Positions 1 to 11,208 are shown, numbered from the stretch's first letter. The stretch is DNA of 64,000 nucleotides from Clytia hemisphaerica (GCA_902728285.1 CACVBU010000700.1:286047-350046); one strand, 5' to 3'. Numbers and translations are program-made. The notes: generated by a model not told the origin, from the sequence alone.

Positions 1-880
1 GGGGTGGCGAAAGACACGGGCTCCCAAGAGGCGTTCCTGATTGCTAATTCATCGCCACTCTGCTATCTTATACCCTAAAACAGCAGTTTTCAGTGATTCT
101 TATTTAAAACAATAAGTATCGTCTGCATACCACTTTGTCAGATATTGACCTATGTCAAAATTTTGATTAAGAACTATCAAACACTCGACTCTCTCATGTT
201 TTTAAAAATTCTAGACATTTTTTGTGAGAGCACTTTTGTGAGAAATACTTATCGAAGTATAAATACCAATTCTCTCGGGATGGAAACTCTGCTTTAATGG
301 CTTGAATTTCAAACTTTAAGCCATTTTACAAGCTTTCTTCAACTAGTAAACAAGAAGCCACCCCCCTCCCCAGTGGTCGTTTTTTAGAGGGGAGGGGTGG
401 CGAAAGACACGGGCTCCCAAGAGGCGTTCCTGATTGCTAATTCATCGCCACTCTGCTATCTTATACCCTAAAACAGCAGTTTTCAGTGGTTCTTATTTAA
501 AACAATAAGTATCGTCTGCATACCACTTTGTCAGATATTGACCTATGTCGACTCTCTCATGTTTTTAAAAATTCTAGACATTTTTTGTGAGAGCACTTTT
601 GTGAGAAATACTTATGTAAGTATAAATACGAATTCTCTCAGGGATGGAAACTCTGCTTGACATGGCTTGAATTTCTTTAAGCTATTTTACAAGCTTTCTT
701 TAACTAGTCAGCAAGAAACAACTCCCCCCCCCAGTGGTCGATTATTGTTCTTTGTTTTTGGGGTGGTGGGGTTGGCGAAAGACATGGACTCCCAAGAGGC
801 GTCCCTGATTGAAAATTCCACGCCCCTCTGCTATTTTATACCCTCAATCCTCAAATCAGTAGTTTTCAGCTAAAAAGAGG
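1..880. repeat. tandem ~390-bp repeat, three copies
   Basis: A block starting GGGGTGGCGAAAGACA begins at 1, again near 394 and, more diverged and shortened, near 768. Periods are about 393 and 374 bases. Each copy holds the same run: a conserved start, a TTTAAAACAATAAGTATCG stretch, and C-rich then G-rich sequence ending in CCAGTGGTCG. Copies 1 and 2 are nearly identical except for a deletion in copy 2 around 549. Parts of the unit recur as a dispersed relative at 45690-45800. I see no convincing coding potential. Confidence 0.85.
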
Positions 881-1377
881 AAAGTTACAAAGATTTTCGT
901 GCTCAATTCGCTCGCGTAATTTTTCCTAACAATCAATCATTCATAACACATTTTCTTTCAAGGAGGGCGCCCAAATACTAACTTTAGAAAATTACTTATT
1001 CCCAGTTCGCCCCGATTTTGGTCGACCCACCACGCTACTGGTGGAGAAAATACTAACTTATAGCGTTCTCTTTTTATCCATGTCAAGAGATGATTTAGCC
1101 CCCTAAAAATATGAAATCACGTACGTAAAATCAATCTATTCTGCGAATCTCGTAGCTATATTTATTACCTTCATTGTGGCTTTTTTGGCGAATGTAAAAA
1201 AAGTCTAAAAGGAAAATGGCCTAAAGCGTTGTATAGTCTACAAATGATGACAAATAGAGAGGGGTAATGAGAAAACTTTGTTTACTGTGGTTTGGCTAAA
1301 AAAAACAAAAGTAAACAAAAATAAGGCATAATCATGACATGCGATGTATTGTCTAGACAATAGGTCGAATTGAAAGC
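881..1377. other. non-coding stretch upstream of the CTCK gene
   Basis: AT-rich sequence with no supported gene. Around 1003-1042 there is a short piece (GTCGACCCACCACGCTAC) that recurs near 45787 as GTCGACCCACACAACGCTAC, so this is partly the edge of the same dispersed repeat family as 1-880. Confidence 0.6.
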
Positions 1378-1522
1378 TATATAAATGGGGGTGGATTTTC
1401 TTTCGACATCAAGAAATTGAACTAACAGAAACTTTGGTCAACTGGCACAATGAAAATGCTCATTGTTAGTTTAGTGAAAATATTAAATTTTTTTATCATA
1501 AAGAGTACGGTTTCAGGCCCAC
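1378..1522 (+). promoter_or_regulatory. TATA box and candidate 5' exon of the CTCK gene
   Basis: TATATAAAT lies at 1378-1386, and a strong donor (CCCAC|GTAAGTAGG) follows at 1523. A transcript starting about 30 bases after the TATA box would have a first exon ending at 1522. The natural acceptor is TTTCGTTTTAG ending at 1827, just before the CTCK start codon. The exon has its own ATG at 1450, which opens a hydrophobic 24-codon reading frame. Spliced to 1828, that frame hits a stop within about five codons, so as drawn it is an upstream ORF and not the CTCK N-terminus. The motifs are seen; the promoter and exon are inferred. Confidence 0.5.
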
Positions 1523-1850
1523 GTAAGTAGGTCCTCTCTAACGTCGATGTCGTCATTTTTTTGAGTTTGGATTATTGTAGGTTTTAAATCATTTCAATCA
1601 TTTCATTCCTCTCTTGTTTGATATACTGTTGTAAGGGATGGGGGGCACTAATGTGGCTCAGCTCACTTGGGGAGGTCACCCGTATATTTATGAGAAAGAA
1701 CTTATACGTACGACGAACCCAGGGATCAACTCGCCTGTGACAATGACAGCATAACTCATACATTCCTATTCCAATTTATATTCAGTAACTTCCCACTTTA
1801 CTTTTACATGTATCTATTTCGTTTTAGATAGAAAAAGGATATAAACAAAA

Positions 1851-2357
1851 ATGAAGAATTGGACATATTTCATTGGACTATGTTTCATCACACTTTCAAC
1901 TGCCATGTATGTCTCCACCGCAACCATAAAAAAAATCAAAAATTCAAAAAGTTCACTTCAATTTAACCAACCCGGCACCGGCGCCGACACGCCAAACATT
2001 TTCCCACAGAAAGGACTCCATGAAAATGGAGGTATTAAAGTTGAAATATTGAAACCATTTATTCCCGATATCGCACCTCTTGAAGCAAACTCGTATAACT
2101 CTAAATGTAGCATCCACAAAACGAACATGACTGTTTCACGGCAAGGTTGTGGTCAACTTGTTTTCGAATATACCTATTGTCTTGGACACTGTAGTCCTAA
2201 ACTGAATTTACAAACGAATAAACCAGCTTGTCAATCATGCAAACAAAAGGCTACAATCGAGAAAACTTTACCTTTTGTATGCAATAATGGCGGACAGACT
2301 CCACCTGTTTATAAAGTTCAAATGGCCTCTAGTTGTGAATGTGGTAGTTGCACTTAA
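1851..2357 (+). CDS. secreted cystine-knot (CTCK-like) protein, 168 aa
   Basis: A complete small reading frame beginning with a likely signal peptide (hydrophobic residues about 4-23). After a low-complexity linker, the C-terminal half (86-168) has ten cysteines at 86, 100, 110, 114, 127, 130, 144, 162, 164 and 167. The spacing includes GC, CLGHC (CxGxC) and a final CECGSC (CxCxxC), the signature of C-terminal cystine-knot domains in DAN/gremlin, bursicon, glycoprotein-hormone-like and mucin-type secreted proteins. One N-glycosylation sequon (NMT, residue 92) lies between the first two cysteines. The likely role is a secreted ligand, antagonist or matrix protein; the subfamily cannot be fixed by eye. 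An acceptor lies 24 bases before the ATG, and AATAAA follows at 2375-2380. Confidence 0.8.
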   Translation: MKNWTYFIGLCFITLSTAMYVSTATIKKIKNSKSSLQFNQPGTGADTPNIFPQKGLHENGGIKVEILKPFIPDIAPLEANSYNSKCSIHKTNMTVSRQGCGQLVFEYTYCLGHCSPKLNLQTNKPACQSCKQKATIEKTLPFVCNNGGQTPPVYKVQMASSCECGSCT

Positions 2358-2374
2358 TGAATTTTGACCACTTT

Positions 2375-2380
2375 AATAAA
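2375..2380 (+). terminator. poly(A) signal of the CTCK gene
   Basis: A canonical AATAAA 18 bases after the TAA stop of the cystine-knot gene. Confidence 0.6.
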
Positions 2381-2557
2381 CTTTTCAACCTTTATAGCGT
2401 GTGGAAACTGGGTTCGAGATTACCAGGAAGGAATGACGTCAAAATGTCTGAAGTCATTGCATTGACATTCTCTTAAAACAAAGAATTGTGATGTCATTTT
2501 CTTGTAAATTCATCACCAGACCCCTCCAAAGCCGACCGCGCCGTTAAGGGTTGATAT

Positions 2558-2783
2558 CAATGAAGTATAAGCCCGAAGGGCTAGAATCGAATCTCTAACC
2601 TTTTTCAGGCAAAGATGAAGGCTTAAAATATGCGCCGTATTTCTGACGACAGATTTCTGACGACGGACTGAATCTAGCAATTCTTTTGTTTTCGAGTGAT
2701 ATTTTTTTTCAAAATTTAGCCGTAAATTCTACTTTCAATCTGCCATTTATGTAAAAACCAGGCTTTGGGCTTATACTTCATTG
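2558..2783. mobile_element. MITE with 17-bp terminal inverted repeats
   Basis: CAATGAAGTATAAGCCC at 2558-2574 is the exact inverse of GGGCTTATACTTCATTG at 2767-2783. The left end continues GAAGGGCTAGA, which also occurs in the termini of the element at 10978-11208, so the two look like related families. There is no open reading frame inside, as expected for a non-autonomous element. Confidence 0.75.
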
Positions 2784-3270
2784 GTCGATAGGTATATGGT
2801 ACATATAAATTCAAGTTGATTCTAGAAATCCTTGCAATATATTCACTAAAGAATCTCTTGCGATAAACTTTTTTTTATAATTTCATATTTATAACTAATT
2901 TTGACCATAGTTTATTACCCTATATCAGCATTTGGCAATCTGGGATTTTAGGGGAGGAGAAAGAAAATTTCCATAGAGAAATTGCCTAATTTTTGTAAAT
3001 ATATTTTTTCAATTTTATACATAATTTTATTCTAAATGTATTCTACCACATTATTTTAATATATGAAACGGAACAATTTCCAAATATCAATAGCTGTGTT
3101 TGTCCCTGGTTGTTGATTGTTGGGTAAAATATGAAAATATCAACAAAGTGTGCGTGCGCTGCATTTTTATATTGGATCATCAAGACCGTAGACCAGAAAC
3201 ATCAAAAGTTTAAAAAAATGTATGGACCGCATATCAAAAATTAAATTTGGACGCAAAATCTATCCTACCT
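2784..3270. other. AT-rich non-coding stretch
   Basis: No gene, RNA or clear repeat structure seen here. Confidence 0.5.
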
Positions 3271-4665
3271 TGACTTTTGTCCTCATTGGGAAAAAATGAT
3301 CAGATTTTTCAAAGTTTTGCCCAAAAAAAACGTTTTTAATACTTTTTACATCCTTTGACTTCATTTTGACTCCGACAATAAGCTTTGTTGATTGGTTAAA
3401 TAGTATGGCCGAAAATATAATGCCGAGCTATAACTCTTTTAACTCGTAAAATCGGAATAACTTATCTTAAGTGGTTAAACGATTTATATACATTGCAAAA
3501 TGGTCAATCATTCTCTTAATGCCTCATTAACTCGTAATGCCGAGTTATAAATCTTTTTTAACTCGGAATTTTAAGATAATTTATTCTAAATCGTCACATA
3601 TCACGTATTCTTTGTAATAGTTAATTCATTTTCTGAAAAAGACCTTTGAAACTAATCAGGCCCCATTTCAAAGCTTATAACTCGATGCATTTTCTTGAAG
3701 ACTTTCGTCCTCATTGGCAAAAATGGTCAGATCTTTCAAAGTTTTGCCCAAAAAAACGTTTTTAATACTTTTTACATCCTTTGACTTCATTTTGACTTTT
3801 ACAGAGGTTACTTTGGTGTTTTTTTAGGAAGCCTGAAAATCATCCCCTTTAGGGCTAATCCTACGATAAGTCGCCTTGAGTGCAACCCCCCCCCCCCGGG
3901 CATCTTATGATTCCACGATTACTTGGGTGGTAGGAGAATTGTTTACTTTAGTGCCAATTTTCCGTAAGAGCTCATTAGAATATAAAAACAACATGCATTG
4001 AAAGAAAAAAGTAAAACCGCATGTAATACTTTTATGTCATATTTTGTCTAGTTTTTGTCAAGCAAAAGGAGTCAAGGGGGTGGATATTAATTTTGTCTTT
4101 GACATCTTTTTATATAGATCTGGAAATGTCTCTTAACTCTACGGTTAAGATCAAAATTCAAAACTTAAAAAAATCAAATTTTTCTATTTCAAGGACTAAC
4201 TTTTTAAAGCACTTTACTTTAATCTAATGTAAAAACTAATCTAATGTTCATTGTTCATGAGCTTGGACATGATTTATACAAATAAGCTGACTTTCCAGAA
4301 TGAAGACTTAGTCCGAGTTGCTCCGAGTTGTTCCCAAAATAAATAAGCTTTTGATATTTTTTCATAGATTGTATTTCGTTCATAGTGATGAGTTAATCCG
4401 AGTCTTTCCGAGTTGCTATGAACAGAGGATTGCTTTTAAGATGTTTTTTAAAGTTTATTTGTTTATTTGGCTTCCTAGCAACCAGAACTTAAACGCAATC
4501 CCGAGTTATAAATCTTTTAACTCGGAATTTTAAGATAATTTATTCTAAATCGTCACACATCACGTATTCTTTGTAATAGTTGATTCATTTTCTAAAAAAG
4601 ACACTAAAACTTGAAAAAAAGAACTTTGAAACTAACCAGGCCCCATTTCAAAGCTTATAACTCGC
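3271..4665. repeat. block of interleaved duplicated non-coding sequence
   Basis: Two separate duplications overlap here. 3271-3371 recurs at 3701-3797 (both contain GTTTTTAATACTTTTTACAT). 3540-3684 recurs at 4501-4664 (both contain TCACGTATTCTTTGTAATAG), the second copy with a short internal insertion. Fragments of the motif AACTCG/CGAGTT pepper the whole block. A C-run sits at 3888-3897. No coding sense is seen, although several short frames are open. Confidence 0.7.
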
Positions 4666-4921
4666 ATTAACTCGATTTACTGAGCTACAACAAATATTTA
4701 CGCTAGGGAGCTGATAAACCACTCTAATTATGTTATTTTAATTAATTATTCGCAGCTCAAAAATAACAAAAGTGCGCAGAAAAATACAAAACTGCCGCAA
4801 AGATTACAAAAAAGTGTGCAAGAAAATTACAAAACTACACAAAAATTACATTAGTTTTAAAAATTGCATTGATTTTAATGATAACCTTGCTCCAAATCTC
4901 CTCAATCTAATAATATGTCAG

Positions 4922-6602
4922 TTATTGAATGAAGTGGCTGACTTTGGTGATTTCTTTCATGACAATATGGTCTCTTGTTTCATTGGCATCTTTGCTATAT
5001 TCTACGGAGCTGTAGTTATAGTGATGAGTCATCGGAACTGTGGGACCTTGTGAAATAGGTCTGATTACTTGATCTTCCAATCGACAGGATTGGTAACCCC
5101 CGTCTTTAGTTTCTGTTAACTGTAAATAATTCAAAAATATATAAATTATTATAATGAATTTCATTGTCTAGTGATGGTTCTCCACCAAAAGAGGGGATTA
5201 AAACCCGGTGAAGCAAAATGTTGCTTTATCAATTTTATCTTCATGAGAAAAAATTTCTATTTGATTAGATTCCACTCAAGAATTATCTTTTCAACGCGCA
5301 CAAACTACAATCTTTTCTGAATTTTATCAAAATTTATATTCTGTTTGGTCTAACTGTTGATTTAGCCAGTCAGAGTTAATTTACTCGACTCTTTCTCTCT
5401 TGGAAATTACATTAAATCGTAAGAGAAAAGGATTCGAAATCTTTGTTAAAGATATTATTTTTTGGCGTGCTCATCATCATATGCAGCGAGGGAACGTTTA
5501 ATGACATCCTTTAATACATAATATCCCTTAATGGAGCCAGCCGTAAAAATATTTTACCTTACAAATTTCGGCTCTCAAGCCATCTTTTCCAGGGAAGTAC
5601 ATGGAACAGACTGGTTTTTCATAATCAGCTAGATTTTTACCAAGAACATTTCCATCATCGCTGAATCCAGATCCGTTGATCGTTACGCGATTGTAAATAC
5701 AGCCGTTTTCGTATGTAATGACGTGACGTGATGTATATTTGCCGTCCCCATCGAAATTAGAGGTACGTTCTTTGGTATAGCCTTCAGGGAAGGTACTTTT
5801 GATGTAATCATTGATGTCATGAGGGTATTGGGAAAAACATCTAAAAGAGAATTAACCTTTCCAGCGTGCAACATTAAAAAATGTGAGAACGTTTTCGACT
5901 TTTTTTTGAAATCCAAAACTTCAAACTGGCATAAAAGCTTATAACTTGAGAGTTAGACAATGGGTTTGGTACCATTGTTATTGGTAAGGTGCTTGCTAGC
6001 AACGAGGCGGCGTATCCATCAATATAGTTTCTATAAGGTCTTAGATTTTCTCATTGGTAATATTTGGTCTATCTGTTGTATCTGTGATCATAGGGAATTA
6101 TTTTTCATCTTTTTAGGTAGGCTGCTGGCATCTACTAACGGATTCGTGCTCCTTATAGACTATACTACCTGGGGTTTTGTAGAGGTCTGTGATTCAGACT
6201 ACTTTTTAGGCGGAAAACTATTAAGAAATTCAAAGGAATATTAATAAAGCCTCGTTCCTGGTGTATTATTGGCGTCTTGATGGTTATTGATAGCACCCAG
6301 ATAATGTTCTCTGTCACCGGCCCATTAGTAACGTCGAAGAAGTCTGGGTACACGGGAACGAAGTTGGAAGAATTTACTCACAATAATCCATATTGAAGGT
6401 TATGCGTGATAGCGGTCCATGATACGGGAAGTTCGCCGGACGTACAAACATGAATACCGTGCGTCAATCCTTGAGCTGAGTTTCCAATCCCTTTGCCTCT
6501 AACTGAGAATTTATGGCCATTAATTTCACCATCTAATTCACAAACAAAAGGAAGTTCTTTGTTGAAAAGCATTGCTCCTACGTTCATATTTGCCATATCC
6601 AT
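4922..6602 (-). CDS. GFP-like fluorescent or chromoprotein, 233 aa, three coding exons
   Basis: Coding exons are 6602-6382, 5840-5558 and 5119-4922 (minus strand). They join across GT-AG introns with compatible phases (donor GTGAGT at 6381; acceptor CTTTTAG before 5840; donor GTAAAA at 5557; acceptor TTTACAG before 5119). The product has the usual GFP length. The chromophore triad is Q70-Y71-G72, and intron 1 falls just after it. Arg99 matches GFP Arg96 and Glu224 matches GFP Glu222, the catalytic pair for chromophore maturation. YNRV, VLGKNL and RDHI match the conserved barrel blocks of hydrozoan GFPs, and the segment between chromophore and ERT has the phiYFP-type length. QYG is the triad of DsRed-type red proteins and many chromoproteins, whereas avGFP has SYG. 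Colour cannot be read from sequence. The gene looks intact. A likely ATTAAA poly(A) signal lies at 4878-4873. Confidence 0.93.
6118..6203. repeat. dispersed repeat inside the GFP-like gene's first coding intron
   Basis: This piece (contains CTAACGGATTCGTGCTCCTT) recurs in the same orientation at 45567-45652, with substitutions and small gaps. It explains the plus-strand frame that is open here, which is therefore not a gene. Confidence 0.7.
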
Positions 6603-6984
6603 TACGAACTAGAAATGAAAGAGATAAACAAGTTGATATTTTGACTCTTATTTTAGAGTCCTTCTTGACTCGCATTTTAGAGTGCTTCTTGACTCACATT
6701 TTAAAGCCGATTTTTGGTGAATAGACCGATTCGGCTAAATCCAGTTAGGGACTATCTTCAAGCAAAACCTCAAGCAAGCTGCCTGTTTCTAACTGAAATA
6801 AATTTCACCCACGAAACAAAAAAACTATGTGCAGGTCCAAACGGGAAATATTTGAAGACTTTGAGTAATCAAATTTTTACTAAACCATCCTGTACATATT
6901 CTTTCTACCATTCCTAATAAAAAATGGTTGATCGTGGGTGAAAATGACGTCACACGGAATCAGTCTATAGAGAGTTCATGTATT

Positions 6985-7110
6985 TGCACTCTTGAGGATT
7001 GCAGAGTGACTTAAAGGAATTTGACCCGAAAAATCGAGGACGGTAAAGTGCTGATTAACCATCGTCCCCAGCCAATCACGATCTAGGTAGACAAATCAGA
7101 AGCTAGCCGT
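6985..7110 (+). repeat. dispersed repeat, inverted relative at 41160-41285
   Basis: Shares GTATTTGCACT, AATCGAGG, GGTAAA, GTGCTGATT and AGACAAATCAGAAG, in order, with the reverse complement of 41160-41285. Divergence is moderate, so this is an old element. Confidence 0.7.
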
Positions 7111-7399
7111 ATCAGTTGCAGAAAGACGCAGATTCATAAATGTGTCTTCGCCCGGGTCAACTCATACATTTTTCCAATTATTCAAATAAATTTCGGTCAC
7201 ATTCTCTTAGTACGCTTTCTATGATTTTCGTAGCATCACTAGCAAATGTACCAACGTCCTTAGGTAAAATCAAAAAGTGATGCAAGTGGCTCTGGGTACA
7301 AAGTTGGGTTCAAGAAAGGGTTAATGCAATCATAGACAAAATATTTGAGTTAAAGGGGATTTCCCTGCGAAATTTCAAACACCACAAATGATTTTTAAG

Positions 7400-7660
7400 C
7401 GTGTTAAACTACAATTGGAAAGTAGAGTTTTAAGTCTGACATGAGACTTAGGAGGACCTTAGGATCTCAGGATTTAAAAGCTCAAATTTGCTCCAATAAG
7501 GCTTTTAATATAGCCAAGAAGCCACCGAACCCTCCAAAATCGAAATATTCAATGAAAGAAAGTTGAAGTGCTAAAATAGCAATCCTCGCCCGAACTTTAG
7601 ATTCTCAAAGACGTTAAAATACACTAAAATCTCAATCTATTTCGACCATGATTGTGTTTA
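7400..7660 (+). repeat. dispersed repeat, inverted relative at 16300-16540
   Basis: Shares GTAGAGTTTTAA, GAGACTTA, CCTTAGGATC and CTCGCCCGAACTTT, in order, with the reverse complement of 16300-16540. Both copies are diverged and neither is coding. Confidence 0.65.
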
Positions 7661-8200
7661 TACAGATTAAAATTAGAAAAATGAATGTGGGAAGGCTGGA
7701 TAGGAATCTCCATAGTTGAAAAAAGAGAAAAATCAGAGGAATACTTATATTACTGTGAAGTACACGCACGGGGAACACAAATTTATCCAAGTTGAAGAAA
7801 CTTCGAGCTATGGAGTAAGCCTTGGCATTGTTAAGTGAAGGGATCCTAGAAGCTATTCACACCCCCTCCTCAAAGAACCTTTTTCACTTGAAAAATTGGC
7901 CAAAATATCGTTCCCTGTGGAAAATTATACTCTGATTTTTGTCCCTGTTGAAAACAATCACATAAGCACATCCCCACTGAATTTTCTGGCTAGAAAACAA
8001 TGTAATTCAAATCCCCAGCAATAAAAAACATGGGAATATATATCAATCCCCATCGAGGTCCGTTATTTTTGCCCCCACTGGCTGATAAAATCCCACCGGG
8101 TCTATGAGAAGGGGGAGTCTATTCGAGTTAAGGAGACATTCGAGTTATAGAGAATCGAGTTAACAGGACTCTACTGTACATATAATTGTTTGGTACTTAC

Positions 8201-8300
8201 CTCAAAAGAATTGTTGGTGACTTTGATTCGCTTCTTCAAAACCGGTACTGTTTGTATCAGAAGTCGATGTTTATTACTGATTTTAAAACCACTATTTATA
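8201..8300 (-). promoter_or_regulatory. TATA promoter and 5' UTR exon of the GFP-like gene
   Basis: On the minus strand TATAAATAG lies at 8300-8292, followed by about 90 bases without any ATG and then a consensus donor (TTTTGAG|GTAAGTACC) at 8201/8200. The matching acceptor lies six bases before the start codon at 6602. This gives a short non-coding first exon of about 65 bases, with transcription starting about 25-30 bases after the TATA box. The motifs are seen; the transcript model is inferred. Confidence 0.65.
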
Positions 8301-8715
8301 CCATTAAGGTCACGTGGAAATTAAGGTGTGTTATGGGGATATATCAATTCCAATCAATTTGACGTTATCTTTAAATTCGGTTTTTATATTTTTCTCATAA
8401 TACACCTACGTTACCACGATTACTTTAAACTTTCCATTGTTTTCAAGTTAGACATATTAAACTTGTTTTTTTTACATAAATATCTAAACCTCTTAAAGAC
8501 TAGACTAGAAGATAAAAACATGAAAACCAGACAGCTCTTCGATGCTTTGTTGAATCACCAGCTAAGAAATAAGCCAAAAGCTGAAGAAAATTCACATACG
8601 GGCTTTTTTTGCCGAAAAATTTTTTAAAGTTGGTAAAGTTTGGCGGTTTTCGCGAAACTCTACTATCAATTTTTGGACCTACCCCGGTGGGTGGAGGTCC
8701 TTTAAATTAACCGAT
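8301..8715. other. upstream flank of the GFP-like gene
   Basis: AT-rich. A 99-codon frame is open on the plus strand, but it has low-complexity Phe/Leu/Lys composition and no recognisable domain, so I do not call a gene. Confidence 0.5.
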
Positions 8716-8758
8716 GTTCGTTCATTCATTCGTTCGTCCGTCCGTCCGTTTGTCTGTT
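8716..8758. repeat. imperfect tetranucleotide microsatellite
   Basis: A run of TTCG, TTCA, TCCG and TCTG four-base units, shifting gradually from TTCG to TCCG. Confidence 0.8.
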
Positions 8759-10977
8759 GCCAGCTTTTCTCGGGATTTGCTCATTAGTTTTTCGTGATTT
8801 TTTGCACAGTGATGCAAAATGGTGATTTTCAAAAAGTGAGGGAGTCCAATTTTCGAAAAAAAGATTTGGGGGCAAATTTGGGCCAGAAAGTGCCTAAAAA
8901 TCGGGTGTTTTGGACTTCGTGTGAAATTGGTTTTTTAGTTTTTTCTGATTTTATACATAAAGATATGGAAGGGCAAAGCTCTCTAAAAAGTGGCTGATGC
9001 AGTTTTTTTGGAATTTCTTTTTGGCTATAAAAGTCGGATTTTCTTATTTGGGGAAATTCCCTTATGTCATTTTTAGGGAAAATGAGCATTTTTCGAGATT
9101 GGCGTGGTATTTTCTTCTGATTTATTTGTATAACGATTTTGATATTTAAATTCTGATGGAGCCCGATTTTTGGAAAAATAATTTTTTGGGGAAAATTTTG
9201 GGGAAAATCACCTTTTATCGTCAATAGGGAAATCACGCTAAAATATGTATTCACCCCAGTATCTACGACTAAAAGTCATACGACTTTAACTATACTATAC
9301 TGTTCAATTTTAATTTGAGCTGTGATACTCACGGTAATCTATTCAAGCTGCTCACTACACTTTCTTACTCTCTTGCTATTTGTCCTATTTTTAATCTGAT
9401 TCTCATCATCAGGTAGGTCCAATCAGTATGTTGCTTGTTTTCCGTATACCATTACGGCTGTACACTCTGTGCACACTGTATATATTTTCCTCCTTTACTA
9501 TCCCTCTGACGGACAATAACATACTGCTTTGAATTATGCGTTTCTACATTCAGCCAGGGATTTTTTATTCAAAAACGCGTACTACTAATCACTAAAAACG
9601 ACCCAGCTAGTTTCGCATAAGTGGAGTGATACGGAGGTTAACATCACCAAAATATACCGACGCCTTCTGCTTGTTGTTAAAACTCTTTTAATGCCACGCG
9701 TGGCTCTTCCGACGCCGAAACAACGTCATCTTTTTTCGAACATCAAAACACCGACAGAAAATACCGTCACACCGTTCACTTACCCCCATCCTCATATTAA
9801 AATTTTGCTGTGTGTATCAACCAAATAGATAGGGGCAAACTGGGAGGCAAAGTTGGTATTTTTGCGCACCCGTATCAAAAATATATGCAAGCACGACAAT
9901 TTTGGTAGGCTTCTGCTCATCCTCTAGCGAAAAAAGTTTCTTATAGGAAGTATATCTATAGAGGTCTTTCCCTTTTTTAACCTAAAAACTACTAATTTCT
10001 TAAGATGCATAAAAACAAAGAAGAACCGAAGCAAGCATACATCTATACTGAAGATTTACGTTAGACGACTCTCGGGGTGCGCTTTTTATCCGAATTCATT
10101 TTAGTAAACTCTCGCTTATTCGAACTTCTATTATTCTTCTCTCCACTTTCGCGCGAAATGAGCGATATTTTTTTTCATAACCTTTTTTGCCTTAAGAAAA
10201 GATTACGTCATAAAAAAGTTTTGCGCGAAGAAAAAAAAAGTTGAAGAAAGTTCTACTTTTTTCATCCGTTAAGTCAATTTCGACCAATGGAATTGCTTCA
10301 TTTTTCAACCGATCTTACAAAAACGTCATTGAAATAAGAGGGAAGTAATTAAATTGCTGGGGGGGGGGTTAGAAATTTTACGTCTGTAATGTCCCCAAAA
10401 TAAGATAATTAGAGACTAAAACTAGGCCATTCAGACAAAATAGGGGCTCTTCTTTTCGGCAATAGTAAATATTTTGAAAATTAGTAGAACACCTCATTCT
10501 AATAAGGTCCGAGCCGGGGGTACAGGGCTGGAAAAATGATCGGAAGATTACCGAACGGGGGAGTCGTTTAATTTAGGCACCTAAGAGTAAGTTATGTGGT
10601 GCCAGCTTACTGCAAAGAAAGTCTTTTTAAATTTTTTAAGAGTTTAACAGTAGTCGTAACAATTTTTTTTTAAACTTAACCTATTAGCTCAAGGTTTCGA
10701 GGTCTGGTTCGAACAGACATGGCATTCTTCAACCATAGTAGCCCGAATCAATCAGAATATGGTTGATCGATCTCCATCATCTGTGTTAGCTTTTCAAGGA
10801 ATTAAACATGTAAACTCATGTCCTACAGTCCCGATAGACCTTTCCCCACAGTGGGGGAGAAAATTTACATGGAAATCCCAAAGAGGATCGAAATTCTATA
10901 ATCCAGCGGGGATGGTTATTTGGAGGGTCTGTGACACGAGGCTGTAAACATAGATTCCCAGGATATGCCATACCATA
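8759..10977. other. long non-coding stretch
   Basis: No gene supported. The 141-codon minus frame at 9254-8829 is Phe/Lys/Ile-rich translation of AT-rich sequence with no domain. A G-run lies at 10360-10368. Nothing else stands out. Confidence 0.5.
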
Positions 10978-11208
10978 GATTTATAAAGCCCGAAAGGCTA
11001 GATGTAAAACTTTTGCTGAAAAGTGTGCCGTGGTTAGGTAGGAAATCCTACCTAAGTCACGTGGCATTACGATAGAATTTCAACGATTGACCAATCAGAA
11101 GCTTCGCGCGTTTTCGAAAACAATAGGAACAATATTTTTTCCGATATTCACGTTTTTTGCCTGCGATGGCTTCAAGCCCGACATCTAGCCCTTCGGGCTT
11201 TATAAATC
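10978..11208. mobile_element. TA-flanked MITE with ~30-bp inverted termini
   Basis: The left end GATTTATAAAGCCCGAA continues as AGGCTAGATGT. The right end is its inverse, ACATCTAGCCCTTCGGGC followed by TTTATAAATC, and both ends are flanked by TA (10976-10977 and 11209-11210). The 231-bp interior has no reading frame. TA duplication fits a Tc1/mariner or PIF/Harbinger-like origin. The inner motif AGCCCGAAGGGCTAGA is shared with 2558-2783. Confidence 0.8.

Larger units (their letters stand above)
6609..8200 (-). other. 5' intron of the GFP-like gene, repeat-containing
   Basis: The intron is bounded by donor GTAAGT (8200-8195) and acceptor TTTCATTTCTAG (ending at 6609), read on the minus strand. 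Inside are a dispersed repeat at 6985-7110 (inverted copy at 41160-41285) and another at 7400-7660 (inverted copy at 16300-16540). No coding sequence was recognised. Confidence 0.6.

Noticed and set aside
1450-1522. N-terminal signal exon of the CTCK protein
   Set aside because: Phase at the donor does not allow in-frame joining to the CTCK frame; kept only as a possible upstream ORF in a 5' exon.
5683-5916. 77-codon minus frame overlapping GFP exon 2
   Set aside because: Wrong frame; the splice-consistent frame over the same exon gives the GFP barrel sequence.
8829-9254. 141-codon minus frame
   Set aside because: Phe/Lys/Ile-rich AT translation, no domain, no splice or promoter context, and a competing frame on the other strand.
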